Shown: positions 25,462 through 34,758 of the stretch, in pieces | Layout: each line of letters begins with the position of its first letter | How positions within the stretch are numbered: position 1 is the first letter of the stretch | Assembly: GCA_019421365.1 (NCBI GenBank) | Contig: JAHZFJ010000022.1 | Location: 9,981 to 73,980, forward strand | Length of the DNA stretch: 64,000 bases | Source of the DNA: Lachnospiraceae bacterium | GTDB taxonomy: Bacteria; Bacillota; Clostridia; Lachnospirales; Lachnospiraceae | Direction: 5' to 3' | Translations under genes and position numbers: made by a program | The notes under the pieces: model-generated | The model's database searches: none | What the model saw: the letters and a program-made list of their open reading frames with translations, nothing else | Told to the model about the DNA's origin: nothing

Positions 25462-27378
25462 ATGATTGAAAAAATGAAATTTTTAAGTATTACAGGTCCT
25501 AAGAATGATATCGATCGTGTAGCAAATACGTATTTGTCCAAATATGAAATGCACCTGGAGAACGCATTATCCGAACTAAGTACTGTTCGAGATTTAAAAC
25601 CATTTGTTGAGATGAACCCGTATCGCGATTTAATGTCAAAATCTGAGGAACTTGTTAAAAAGATAGATAAGGATTGCACTGCTTCGCATAAATCTATGAC
25701 ACCATCCGAAGCTGCAGATGTAATTACAAATGCTTTTTCAATGTTAGAAGATCTTAATTTACAAAAGAAACAGTTAAAAGATACAAAAACACACTATAAA
25801 GAACTTCTTCATACGATCGAGCCTTTTAAACTACTTAATTATGATATTAAAAAAATAATGGAGTTTAAATTTATTAAATTCCGATTCGGACGGATTTCAC
25901 ACGAATTTTATACTAAATTTTCAAAATATGTTTATGAAAATCTAAATACCGTTTTTTATGAATGTGATAGTGATGAAGATTATGTATGGGGAATCTACTT
26001 TGTCCCTGCCACATCCTGTGTAAAGATAGATGCCATCTACTCATCTCTACATTTTGAAAGAATTTTTATTCCAAATGAATACGATGGTACACCTGAAGAA
26101 GCGCACAACGCTATCTTGAAAAAAATTGATGAGGTAACTAAGCAAATAAAAGAAGTATCTGTTCAAATCAAAAATAAGATTGATACAGTTGGACCTGAGC
26201 TTTTATTGGCACATAATACGTTGCTAACACTTACTAAAAACCATGATATTAGAAAAGTTTCTGCCTGTACGAAAGATCGAAGTATAGATAGACACAACGA
26301 AAACTTGGTATTTTATATTATTTGTGGTTGGATGACCCGGTCAGATGCCAATGAATTCATAAAAGAAATTGAAGGAGATCCAAACGTGTATTGTATTTCT
26401 GAAGATGTTCAGCCTGACATTGGTACGAAACCACCTACCAAACTTAAAAATCCAAAGATTTTTAAACCATTCGAGATGTTTATTCGAATGTATGGTGTTC
26501 CCGCCTATAACGAAATTGATCCTACATTATTTGTAGCGATTACCTATTCACTCATATTCGGTATCATGTTTGGAGATGTTGGTCAAGGTCTATGTTTAGT
26601 AATTGGAGGCGCATTGTTCTACAAGTTAAAAAGAATGAACCTTGGTGCTATTGTATCCCTCGCAGGTATCTTCTCGACTATATTTGGCTTCCTATATGGA
26701 AGTATATTTGGGTATGAAGACTTAATACCCCATATTTGGATGAAGCCTATGGATAATATCATGTCCGTATTAATTACTGCTATCGTCTTTGGCGCATTCT
26801 TAATTATCGTTGCTATGGTGATGAATATTATTAATGCAATTAAATCCGGCGACTATGCAAGGTTATTTTTTGATACAAATGGTATAGCTGGTCTTGTATT
26901 TTATGGTGGAATCATGGCATGTGTTGCTCTCATATTTACAGGTCATGCATTACCAGGATCTATTGTTTTAACTATTATGTTTGGTGTACCACTACTTTTA
27001 ATGTTCTTTAAAGAACCACTGGAGAGAAAGATCAAGAAAAAATCCGAACTATTCCCTGATGGAAAGGGAATGTTTGTACTAACTTCTATTTTCGAGATTT
27101 TTGAGATACTTTTAAGTTATGCAAGTAATACTATATCCTTTCTACGTGTTGGCGCTTTTGCTCTAAGTCACGCAGCTATGATGGGTGTTGTTATTATGTT
27201 TGCAGGAGCTGAACAAGGTCTTGGTAATATCCCAGTTATGATTATTGGAAACATTGTTGTTGCAGGTATGGAAGGTCTAATTGTTGGTATTCAGGTACTT
27301 CGTCTTGAATATTACGAAATGTTTAGCCGTTTCTACCGTGGAACAGGTAAAGAATTTAAACCATTTAAAAATAATTAA
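25462..27378 (+). CDS. ntpI: V-type ATP synthase subunit I (a subunit)
   Basis: 638 aa. The N-terminal ~330 residues are soluble with coiled coil (stalk attachment); the C-terminal half has 7-8 membrane segments forming the ion half-channels. Family blocks are GIMFGDVGQG near residue 370, GSIFGYED and SFLRVGAFALSHAAM with the essential Arg, and LEYYEMFSRFYRGTGKEFKPF at the end. Strong ribosome site GGAGGTG. It follows subunit C by 19 nt. Confidence 0.93.
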   Translation: MIEKMKFLSITGPKNDIDRVANTYLSKYEMHLENALSELSTVRDLKPFVEMNPYRDLMSKSEELVKKIDKDCTASHKSMTPSEAADVITNAFSMLEDLNLQKKQLKDTKTHYKELLHTIEPFKLLNYDIKKIMEFKFIKFRFGRISHEFYTKFSKYVYENLNTVFYECDSDEDYVWGIYFVPATSCVKIDAIYSSLHFERIFIPNEYDGTPEEAHNAILKKIDEVTKQIKEVSVQIKNKIDTVGPELLLAHNTLLTLTKNHDIRKVSACTKDRSIDRHNENLVFYIICGWMTRSDANEFIKEIEGDPNVYCISEDVQPDIGTKPPTKLKNPKIFKPFEMFIRMYGVPAYNEIDPTLFVAITYSLIFGIMFGDVGQGLCLVIGGALFYKLKRMNLGAIVSLAGIFSTIFGFLYGSIFGYEDLIPHIWMKPMDNIMSVLITAIVFGAFLIIVAMVMNIINAIKSGDYARLFFDTNGIAGLVFYGGIMACVALIFTGHALPGSIVLTIMFGVPLLLMFFKEPLERKIKKKSELFPDGKGMFVLTSIFEIFEILLSYASNTISFLRVGAFALSHAAMMGVVIMFAGAEQGLGNIPVMIIGNIVVAGMEGLIVGIQVLRLEYYEMFSRFYRGTGKEFKPFKNN

Positions 27379-27405
27379 TTCTATTTATATTTAGGAGGAC
27401 TCATT

Positions 27406-27828
27406 ATGAATTTATTAACAAGATATATCTTTGTGGCTGCATTAATTTTAAGTATTTTTATCCCTTTTGGATCATTCTTATTAAGCAAAAAGAAAAAAGG
27501 TGGATTTAAAGCTGCACTTGGCTTTAACGCATTCTTCTTCTTTGGTACTTTAATTTTAGCAAACATCGTTATGTTCACTGGTAACGCATCTGCTGCAACA
27601 GAAGCTGTATCAACTTCATCTACTGATGGCTGGAGATACATCGCTGCTGCTCTTTCAACTGGTCTTTCATGTATCGGTGGTGGTGTAGCCGTAGCATCTG
27701 CTGCTAGTGCAGCTCTTGGAGCAATGAGTGAAGATTCAAGCATTATGGGTAAAGCATTAATCTTCGTAGCCTTAGCAGAAGGTATCGCTTTATACGGACT
27801 AGTTCTTTCTTTCACAATGTTACCATAA
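27406..27828 (+). CDS. ntpK: V-type ATP synthase subunit K (c ring), extended
   Basis: 140 aa with four hydrophobic segments. The second half (from about residue 75) is a standard c-type hairpin: a Gly/Ala-rich helix and a second helix with the ion-binding Glu in ALAEGIALYGLVLS. The first half adds two helices joined by a KKKKGG loop; they look unlike a c-hairpin and lack a second Glu, unlike the duplicated E. hirae subunit. Ion specificity (H+ or Na+) cannot be settled by eye. Confidence 0.9.
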   Translation: MNLLTRYIFVAALILSIFIPFGSFLLSKKKKGGFKAALGFNAFFFFGTLILANIVMFTGNASAATEAVSTSSTDGWRYIAAALSTGLSCIGGGVAVASAASAALGAMSEDSSIMGKALIFVALAEGIALYGLVLSFTMLP

Positions 27829-27875
27829 TCGCTAGAGTAGAACGAATTTGTTAGGAGAGGAGCGCGATTGTTAAT

Positions 27876-28184
27876 ATGCGTATGTACTTAATTAGCGACA
27901 ACGTAGATACTTACACTGGCATGAGACTTGCAGGTGTTGATGGTGTTGTAATCCACTCAAAAAAACATTTGAAGGAACAGCTAGATAAAGCAATAGCTGA
28001 CAAAACAATAGGCGTTATTTTAATAACCGAGAAATTTAGTCGTGAATTTCCTGAGATCATAGACGATGTCAAATTAAATCGTCGTTTACCTTTAATTGTA
28101 GAAATTCCTGACCGCCATGGTACAGGAAGAAAACCAAACTTTATTACTGACTATGTAAATGAAGCAATTGGCTTAAAACTCTAA
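27876..28184 (+). CDS. V-type ATP synthase subunit F
   Basis: 102 aa, small Rossmann-like subunit F of the central stalk. The N-terminus YLISDNVDTYTGMRLAGVDG and the ITEKFSREF and PLIVEIPDRHG blocks are typical. Two ATGs (27876, 27882); AGGAG lies a rather long 13 nt upstream of the first. Confidence 0.88.
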   Translation: MRMYLISDNVDTYTGMRLAGVDGVVIHSKKHLKEQLDKAIADKTIGVILITEKFSREFPEIIDDVKLNRRLPLIVEIPDRHGTGRKPNFITDYVNEAIGLKL

Positions 28185-28193
28185 TAAACATCT

Positions 28194-28277
28194 AAAAGTT
28201 GTATTCACAAGTAGTAAATTTACTTGCATATGCCATGCATAAGATCTTCAACTTTTGAAAGGAGCATGTTTGCTATT
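28194..28277 (+). promoter_or_regulatory. Structured leader of V-ATPase subunit E gene
   Basis: AAAAGTTG (28194-28201) pairs with CAACTTTT (28249-28256). The enclosed segment holds a second hairpin, CAAGTA/TACTTG. The outer stem ends exactly where GAAAGGAG (28257-28264) starts. It could be an internal regulatory or mRNA-processing site between subunits F and E. Confidence 0.45.
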
Positions 28278-28847
28278 ATGACAATAGACGAAAAACTTAA
28301 TAACTTTTATCATTGTGCAATTGATGATGCAACAGCACAAAGTATAAAAATACTAGAATCTTATGAACAAACTTTGAAAGAAATGTGTGAAGAGAAGAAA
28401 AAATCTCTTATAAAACAAGCAGAACAAAAAATACGTATTGAATCTGATAATTTAGTACGCGAAAAGAACAGAAAACTTTCTAGCGAATCACTTAATATTA
28501 AACGTACATTAAGTGAGAAATCAAAAGAAAAAGTCGAAATTCTTTTTAATGATGTAGAAAAGAGATTAAATACTTATATGCAAACACCAGAATATCAAAC
28601 ATTCTTAATCAATAAAATTAATGAAGCTATTGCATTTGCTAAAGATAATAAACTTACAATCTACATTAATCAAACAGACGCTCACCTAAAAGAAGATTTA
28701 GAAGCTGCAACTCATGTGGAATTAATGATTAGCAATATTAACTTTTTTGGTGGTATACGCAGTGTTATTCCAGACAGAAATATCTTAATTGATAACTCAT
28801 TCATGTCTAAATTAAGAGAAGAAAAGATGAATTTTAAATTGTCATAA
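28278..28847 (+). CDS. ntpE: V-type ATP synthase subunit E
   Basis: 189 aa. Long N-terminal coiled coil, then a globular C-terminal domain with the family's GGIRSVIPDRNILIDNSF motif. Peripheral-stalk partner of the first gene's product. Two in-frame ATGs 12 nt apart (28266, 28278) follow GAAAGGAG by 1 and 13 nt; I chose the second because a 1-nt spacing is too short for initiation. Confidence 0.85.
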   Translation: MTIDEKLNNFYHCAIDDATAQSIKILESYEQTLKEMCEEKKKSLIKQAEQKIRIESDNLVREKNRKLSSESLNIKRTLSEKSKEKVEILFNDVEKRLNTYMQTPEYQTFLINKINEAIAFAKDNKLTIYINQTDAHLKEDLEAATHVELMISNINFFGGIRSVIPDRNILIDNSFMSKLREEKMNFKLS

Positions 28848-28945
28848 ATGGTTGTCATTTAGAAACCCTGGTATTAGGTTTTCTGAAAAGTACCATATAC
28901 ATGACTTTAGTTATTTTAATTTTGGAAATGGGAGGTTGCTCCAAT

Positions 28946-30712
28946 ATGAACTTGACAGGAAAGATATACGGAATTAATGGTCCTATTGTTTACTTAAAAG
29001 GTAACCTAGGATTCAAGATGTCTGAAATGGTTCTCGTTGGAAAAGAAAAACTGGTAGGTGAAGTTATCTCTTTAACAAAAGATACTACTACCATCCAGGT
29101 ATTCGAAGAAACAACAGGACTTAGACCAGGGGAAGAAGTTATAGCTACGGGAAGTGCAATATCCGTAACCTTAGCCCCTGGTATTATTGGAAATATCTTT
29201 GACGGTATTGAAAGACCACTTAAAGAAATTGCAAAAGAATCAGGAGCATTTATATCAAGAGGTGTAAAAGTTGATTCTCTAGATACAAATAAATTATGGG
29301 ATGTGCATGTAACTGTATCGGAAGGTGATAAAATCTATGGAGGTACCATTATTGCAGAAACACGTGAAACACTTGCAATAGTTCATAAATCTATGGTCCC
29401 ACCAACAGTTAATGGTACCGTTATTAAAGTTGCTCCCGATGGACAATATACAATTAATGATCCTATCGTTACTATTATTAATAGCGATGGCGAAGAACAA
29501 GAGCTCACCTTAACACAAAAATGGCCAATTCGTATTCCTAGACCAACTGCAAAACGTTATGCCGCAGATCGTCCTTTAATTACTGGCCAAAGAATTATTG
29601 ATACTTTATTTCCAATTGCTAAAGGTGGTACTGCTGCCATTCCTGGTGGATTCGGTACTGGTAAGACAATGACACAACACCAACTAGCAAAATGGTCCGA
29701 TGCAGATATCATTGTTTATATTGGTTGTGGAGAACGTGGAAACGAAATGACAGAAGTTTTGGAAGACTTCTCAAAATTAGTTGACCCTAAATCAGGTAAT
29801 CCATTACTTGATCGTACTACATTAATAGCTAACACTTCTAACATGCCAGTAGCTGCTCGTGAAGCAAGTATTTATACCGGCATTACACTTGCTGAATATT
29901 ACCGTGATATGGGTTACCATGTTGCAATTATGGCCGACTCTACTTCACGTTGGGCCGAAGCTCTACGTGAGTTATCTGGTCGTTTGGAAGAAATGCCAGC
30001 TGAAGAAGGTTTTCCTGCTTACTTAGCATCTAGACTTTCTGCATTCTATGAACGCGCTGGCTTTATGAGTAACTTAAATGGTACAGAAGGTAGTGTATCA
30101 ATCATTGGTGCAGTTTCACCTCAAGGTGGCGACTTCTCTGAACCAGTTACACAGAATACCAAACGTTTTGTTCGTTGTTTCTGGGCTCTTGATAAATCTC
30201 TTGCTTATGCAAGACATTTCCCAGCGATTCAATGGTTAAGTAGTTACAGTGAATACGTATCAGACTTAACTCCATGGTATTCAAAGAATGTTGGCCCAGA
30301 CTTTATCAATCTTCGTAATCAACTAATATCTCTTTTAACACAAGAAAGTCAGTTAAACGAAATCGTTAAATTGATTGGTAGTGATGTATTGCCAGATGAT
30401 CAAAAACTAGTTCTTGAAATTGCAAGAGTTATTCGTCTTGGATTTGTTCAACAAAATGCTTACCATCCTTCAGATACTTACGTTCCACTTGAGAAACAGT
30501 TGAAGATGATGGAAACAATTATGTACTTATATGACCAATGTAAGAAATTAATTGCAATGAATATGCCAATGTCATTAGTAAAAGAAAGTAATATCTTTGA
30601 ACGTGTTATCTCAATCAAATATGATGTTGCTAATGATGAGCTAGGAAAATTTAAAGATTATAAAGATGCAATTGATGATTTCTACAATCATTTACTAGAA
30701 ACCAATGCGTAA
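28946..30712 (+). CDS. ntpA: V-type ATP synthase catalytic subunit A
   Basis: 588 aa, catalytic ATPase subunit. The P-loop GGFGTGKT lies near residue 233, with the GERGNEM and ADSTSRWAEALRE motifs; the non-homologous insert of A subunits lies before the P-loop. The canonical GPFGSGKT is slightly altered (Gly for Pro, Thr for Ser). ATG 28946 is preceded by GGGAGG; GGAG can pair with CTCC 4 nt further on, so the ribosome site may be partly masked. Confidence 0.96.
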   Translation: MNLTGKIYGINGPIVYLKGNLGFKMSEMVLVGKEKLVGEVISLTKDTTTIQVFEETTGLRPGEEVIATGSAISVTLAPGIIGNIFDGIERPLKEIAKESGAFISRGVKVDSLDTNKLWDVHVTVSEGDKIYGGTIIAETRETLAIVHKSMVPPTVNGTVIKVAPDGQYTINDPIVTIINSDGEEQELTLTQKWPIRIPRPTAKRYAADRPLITGQRIIDTLFPIAKGGTAAIPGGFGTGKTMTQHQLAKWSDADIIVYIGCGERGNEMTEVLEDFSKLVDPKSGNPLLDRTTLIANTSNMPVAAREASIYTGITLAEYYRDMGYHVAIMADSTSRWAEALRELSGRLEEMPAEEGFPAYLASRLSAFYERAGFMSNLNGTEGSVSIIGAVSPQGGDFSEPVTQNTKRFVRCFWALDKSLAYARHFPAIQWLSSYSEYVSDLTPWYSKNVGPDFINLRNQLISLLTQESQLNEIVKLIGSDVLPDDQKLVLEIARVIRLGFVQQNAYHPSDTYVPLEKQLKMMETIMYLYDQCKKLIAMNMPMSLVKESNIFERVISIKYDVANDELGKFKDYKDAIDDFYNHLLETNA

Positions 30713-30726
30713 GGAGGGTTATAAAG

Positions 30727-32133
30727 ATGTCAATTGAATACTTAGGACTTAGTGAAATTAATGGCCCCCTTATTGTCTTAGAAGGTGTACAGGGAGCCGC
30801 TTATGATGAAATCGTTGAAATAACAGTAGAAGGTAATCATCATAAACTAGGAAGAATCGTTGAGATAGATGAAGATAAAGCGGTTATTCAAGTATTTGAA
30901 GGAACTGAAGAAATGTCCCTTAAGAATACGCATACAAAATTAACTGGCCATCCAATGCAGATAGCCTTATCAGAAGATATACTTGGTCGTGTTTTTAATG
31001 GTATTGGAGAACCAATCGATGGACTTGAGCCAATTATTTCTGATGAAAAAAAGAACGTTAATGGTGAACCACTTAACCCATGTTCAAGAGAGTATCCACG
31101 TAACTTTATTAAAACTGGTATCTCTACAATCGACTGTTTAACTACATTAATTCGTGGACAGAAACTACCTATCTTCTCAGGAAATGGTCTTCCTCATGAT
31201 CAGTTAGCTGCACAGATCGTAAAGCAAGCCTCTCTTGGCGAAGATTCTAACGAAGAATTTGCTATTGTTTTTGGAGCTATGGGCTTAAAACATGATGTTG
31301 CAGAATTCTTCCGCCGTACTTTCGAAGAGAGTGGCGCAAGTTCTCACGTTGTTATGTTCTTAAACCTTGCTAATGACCCTGTTGTAGAGAGATTAATAAC
31401 ACCTAAAGTAGCTCTTACTGCTGCTGAATACTTAGCTTTTGAAAAAGGCATGCATATCCTGGTTGTATTAACTGATATGACTTCTTTTGCGGAAGCAATG
31501 CGTGAAGTTTCTTCTTCTAAAGGAGAAATTCCAAGTAGAAAAGGTTATCCAGGGTACTTATATAGTGAACTATCAACTATTTATGAACGTGCTGGTATCG
31601 TTAAGGGAAGTAAAGGCTCTGTTACGCAGATTCCTATTCTAACAATGCCTAATGATGATATTACACACCCTATCCCTGACTTAACTGGTTACATTACAGA
31701 GGGGCAAATAGTTCTTGAGCGTGCTCTTCATCAAAAAGCAATCTATCCACCTATTAACGTGTTACCATCACTGTCCCGTCTTATGAAGGATGGCATTGGT
31801 GAAGGCTTTACAAGAGAAGATCATCAAGATCTTGCCAACCAGCTCTTCTCTTCATATGCTCGTGTAGGTGAAGCAAGAGCATTAGCAAGCGTTATCGGTG
31901 AAGATGAATTGTCACCTATTGATAAGAAGTACTTACAATTTGGTACTACATTTGAGAATGAATTCATCTCTCAAGGACTTTTAGAAGATCGGAGTATTGA
32001 AGAAACTCTAAACCTTGGTTGGAAGCTCTTAACGATTCTTCCTAGAGAAGAACTTGACCGTGTTGATACGAAGATTCTTGATAAATACTATAAGGCTCCT
32101 ACTAATAACAGAATTGATTCCGATGAAGAATAA
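30727..32133 (+). CDS. ntpB: V-type ATP synthase subunit B
   Basis: 468 aa, non-catalytic nucleotide-binding subunit that alternates with A. The degenerate P-loop FSGNGLPHDQLA is typical of B subunits, followed by VFGAMGLKHDVAEFF, TDMTSFAEAMREVS and the C-terminal helical domain. Shine-Dalgarno AAGGAGGG, 14 nt after subunit A. Confidence 0.96.
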   Translation: MSIEYLGLSEINGPLIVLEGVQGAAYDEIVEITVEGNHHKLGRIVEIDEDKAVIQVFEGTEEMSLKNTHTKLTGHPMQIALSEDILGRVFNGIGEPIDGLEPIISDEKKNVNGEPLNPCSREYPRNFIKTGISTIDCLTTLIRGQKLPIFSGNGLPHDQLAAQIVKQASLGEDSNEEFAIVFGAMGLKHDVAEFFRRTFEESGASSHVVMFLNLANDPVVERLITPKVALTAAEYLAFEKGMHILVVLTDMTSFAEAMREVSSSKGEIPSRKGYPGYLYSELSTIYERAGIVKGSKGSVTQIPILTMPNDDITHPIPDLTGYITEGQIVLERALHQKAIYPPINVLPSLSRLMKDGIGEGFTREDHQDLANQLFSSYARVGEARALASVIGEDELSPIDKKYLQFGTTFENEFISQGLLEDRSIEETLNLGWKLLTILPREELDRVDTKILDKYYKAPTNNRIDSDEE

Positions 32134-32147
32134 AGGATGGTGAGTAT

Positions 32148-32783
32148 ATGGATCCAAATACATTTCCCACCAAAGGAAATCTCATCCTTGCTAAAAACTC
32201 CTTAGCCCTATCTAAACAAGGTTTTGACCTTATGGATAAGAAGAGAAACATTCTTATACGTGAGCTAATGGAATTAATCGATAAAGCAAAGGATATTCAA
32301 TCTGAGATAGATGAAACCTTCACATCCGCCTATATCGCTCTTCAGAAGGCCAATATAGAAATGGGTATTAGTAATGTTCAGATGTTGAGTAAAACAGTTC
32401 CTGAAGAGAATTCTATTACTATTAAAACACGTAGTATTATGGGTACAGAAATTCCTCTTGTTGATTATGATAAGTCGTCTCTTACTCCTACGTATTCCTA
32501 CTATGGAACCAAACTAGCACTTGATGAAGCTTGTAAACATTTTAATAAGGTAAAGGAGCTAACCATCCGTTTATCAATGGTTGAAACTTCTGCTTACCGA
32601 CTTGCAACTAATATTAAGAAAACCCAAAAACGTGCTAATGCTCTTAAGAATATAACAATTCCTCATTACACAACATTAGTAACTGACATTCAAAACGCAC
32701 TTGAGGAAAAAGAACGTGAAGAGTTCACTAGACTTAAGGTTATAAAACGAATGAACACTGAAAAAAAACAAGCAAACGCATAA
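32148..32783 (+). CDS. ntpD: V-type ATP synthase subunit D
   Basis: 211 aa, the two long helices of the rotor shaft. The N-terminal FPTKGNLILAKNSLALSKQG and the C-terminal RRVNALKNI-type motif (here KRANALKNITIP) are diagnostic. Last gene of the operon, followed by a strong hairpin. Confidence 0.94.
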   Translation: MDPNTFPTKGNLILAKNSLALSKQGFDLMDKKRNILIRELMELIDKAKDIQSEIDETFTSAYIALQKANIEMGISNVQMLSKTVPEENSITIKTRSIMGTEIPLVDYDKSSLTPTYSYYGTKLALDEACKHFNKVKELTIRLSMVETSAYRLATNIKKTQKRANALKNITIPHYTTLVTDIQNALEEKEREEFTRLKVIKRMNTEKKQANA

Positions 32784-32871
32784 TATTGTATGAATATTTA
32801 ATTGTTGGTATATACTAAGGTATATACGTAAATAAATAAATTTATCAATTAGTATAACTAAATAGTTAGAA

Positions 32872-32917
32872 AGATAAATACCAAGTGATTCTTTTTGTAA
32901 TCACTTGGTATTTATCT
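32872..32917 (+). terminator. Long hairpin ending the V-ATPase operon
   Basis: 19-bp perfect stem (32872-32890 with 32899-32917), 8-nt loop. The T-run after it is weak, so it may also act as an mRNA-stabilising 3' structure. Confidence 0.75.
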
Positions 32918-32936
32918 ATTGCCTGTCTATCAAAAA

Positions 32937-33158
32937 TAACTTATAATGTAATTTATGAGAAGAAGCATAGCTTCTTCTAGGGATTATACGAAGTATAAGA
33001 CCGTAACTCCGCAGGAGTCATAAATTAACGAGGGAAATTACTCAGTAATTTCTCGAGTCTATACTTGAGTATTTGTTTTGACCCGATAAGTTAGCGATAG
33101 AACGTAGTTCTAGAGCTATTACACTGAGGAACTTTAGTTCCAATTGTGTAATTTATGA
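32937..33158. repeat. Array of short C-NNA-G hairpins with shared-end motif
   Basis: Hairpins: 32958-32978 (9-bp stem), 32984-32998, 33006-33018, 33034-33052, 33092-33118 (with tandem G-A mismatches) and 33118-33152. Five loops are closed by C-G and end in A (GAA, GCA, TCA, GTA, TTTA). TAATTTATG (32949-32957) pairs with CATAAATTA (33019-33027). TAACTTAT (32937-32944) pairs with ATAAGTTA (33086-33093). TGTAATTTATGA is repeated at 32947 and 33147. ACCCGATAAGTTA at 33081 matches the end of the 10.27-kb element. Confidence 0.7.
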
Positions 33159-33252
33159 TAGCAAGAAAATTCGTTTAATAGCTATACTATATAACAATTA
33201 TAATACAACATGACAACTGAATGATTATATAAAGAGAGGGAACTACAATATT

Positions 33253-34722
33253 ATGAAACGAATCCTAACAAGAGTTCTAACAGCAGTTCTGCTGCTTTCC
33301 AATATAGTAAATACCACGGCTTATGCTGCCACTACACAGAAGGAGCAATCTTCGACTTCTTCCATTGAATCAACAGCTACTGATACTTCAACGGGAGCAA
33401 AAAGTAATTTTAAGTGGCCCAAAACCACTGGTGGTCTTACTTCAGAGTCAGCTATATTAATTGATGCTTCATCCGGTTTAGTTTTATATGAAAAAAATGC
33501 AAATGAAGAGTTATATCCAGCTAGTATAACTAAAATTATGACAACGTTGATTGCCTTAGAAAATAGTTCTCTTAATGAGATTGTAACCTTCTCTCATAAT
33601 GCAGTCTTTAGTATAGAAAGTGGAAGTACCCATATAGCCCGTAAAGAAGGCGAACAGTTAACTATGGAGCAATGCTTGTATGCCGTGATGCTCGCTTCGG
33701 CCAATGAAGTATCTAATGCAGTTGCAGAACATGTTGCCGGAAGCATTGATAAGTTTGCTGAAATGATGAATGCCAAAGCCAAAGAATTAGGTTGTAAGAA
33801 TACTAACTTTGTTAATGCAAATGGTTTACATGATGATAATCATTATACTTCAGCATATGATATGGCTCTCATTGCAAGGGAAGCAATGAAGAATGAAACT
33901 TTTCGAAAGATTACAGCAACTAAAAGCTATGTAATACCTACAACAAATAAATCTGATGAAGAATTTCCTATGGCCAATCACCAACAGCTACTCCTTGGTT
34001 ATAAGCTGACTAAGAAGTATGATGCTTGTATTGGAGGTAAAACAGGATATACCAATGCTGCTCGTAACACTCTTGTCTCCTTTGCAAATAAAGATGGTAT
34101 AGAATTGATCTGTGTAGTAATGAAGTCAACTCCGACCGATCAGTATAAAGATACAATTAAATTATTTGATTTTGGGTTTGAAAACTATGAGGCATTCTCA
34201 GTGGATGAAACAAGTACTATTTCATCTATAGATGATTCAATCTTATTTACTAGATTTAACTCTATCTTTGATACTTCGACACCAATGATTTATACCGATA
34301 ATTCTAGTAGCTATATCCTCCCTCTAGGCGCTAGTCAAAAGGATGTCACACAAAGTATGAATCTATATGATACTCCTAAGAAATTAAATGAGAAAGAGGT
34401 AATAGGGGATATTACTTATACATTTGATAATAAAACAGTAGGTAAACTTGATATCTATTATGCAGCATCTGAAAAACCAACGCTAGAAACAGTTGCTTTA
34501 CTAGAATATCCTTCAGATAAGTCTGTAACGAGTACCTTAAGTTCAGCTGTATCTTCCAAAACACATCTTGATATAAAACCGTTTATAATAATAGGTATTT
34601 TCGTAATTTTTATTCTCTTATATATTATATATTATATAGCGGTAGAACGCCCTCGCAAAAGACGTAGGCAAGCTTATTATCAAAGAAAAAAATCACGTAA
34701 TTTTGATGATTTTAACTTATAA
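33253..34722 (+). CDS. Serine-type D-Ala-D-Ala carboxypeptidase (PBP5/DacF type)
   Basis: 489 aa. Signal peptide (about residues 1-26), then the S11 domain with SITK (SxxK, near residue 96), SAN (SxN) and KTG motifs. A C-terminal region follows, with one membrane segment near residues 438-460 and a basic tail. It removes the terminal D-Ala from peptidoglycan stem peptides. Unlike E. coli PBP5, which uses an amphipathic helix, the anchor here is a true transmembrane helix. A terminator follows within 40 bp. Confidence 0.93.
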   Translation: MKRILTRVLTAVLLLSNIVNTTAYAATTQKEQSSTSSIESTATDTSTGAKSNFKWPKTTGGLTSESAILIDASSGLVLYEKNANEELYPASITKIMTTLIALENSSLNEIVTFSHNAVFSIESGSTHIARKEGEQLTMEQCLYAVMLASANEVSNAVAEHVAGSIDKFAEMMNAKAKELGCKNTNFVNANGLHDDNHYTSAYDMALIAREAMKNETFRKITATKSYVIPTTNKSDEEFPMANHQQLLLGYKLTKKYDACIGGKTGYTNAARNTLVSFANKDGIELICVVMKSTPTDQYKDTIKLFDFGFENYEAFSVDETSTISSIDDSILFTRFNSIFDTSTPMIYTDNSSSYILPLGASQKDVTQSMNLYDTPKKLNEKEVIGDITYTFDNKTVGKLDIYYAASEKPTLETVALLEYPSDKSVTSTLSSAVSSKTHLDIKPFIIIGIFVIFILLYIIYYIAVERPRKRRRQAYYQRKKSRNFDDFNL

Positions 34723-34727
34723 CTTTA

Positions 34728-34758
34728 AAAGACCAAACGAAAACGTTTGGCCTTTTTT
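34728..34758. terminator. Terminator after the carboxypeptidase gene
   Basis: 12-bp stem with one mismatch (34728-34739 with 34744-34755), AAAA loop, then TTT. The convergent exonuclease gene stops inside the T-run. Confidence 0.85.

Larger units (their letters stand above)
32784..33252. other. 469-bp intergenic region, highly structured
   Basis: Holds the operon terminator (32872-32917), then a cluster of at least six hairpins (32937-33158), then about 95 bp before the carboxypeptidase gene. No credible gene. Confidence 0.7.

Noticed and set aside
27381..27815. 144-codon minus-strand frame opposite the c-subunit gene
   Set aside because: Antisense to subunit K; its Ala/Pro-rich composition is the mirror of the Gly/Ala codons of the real gene.
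32937..33158. CRISPR array
   Set aside because: The repeated units are short hairpins of different sequence, with no constant repeat and no spacers of equal length.
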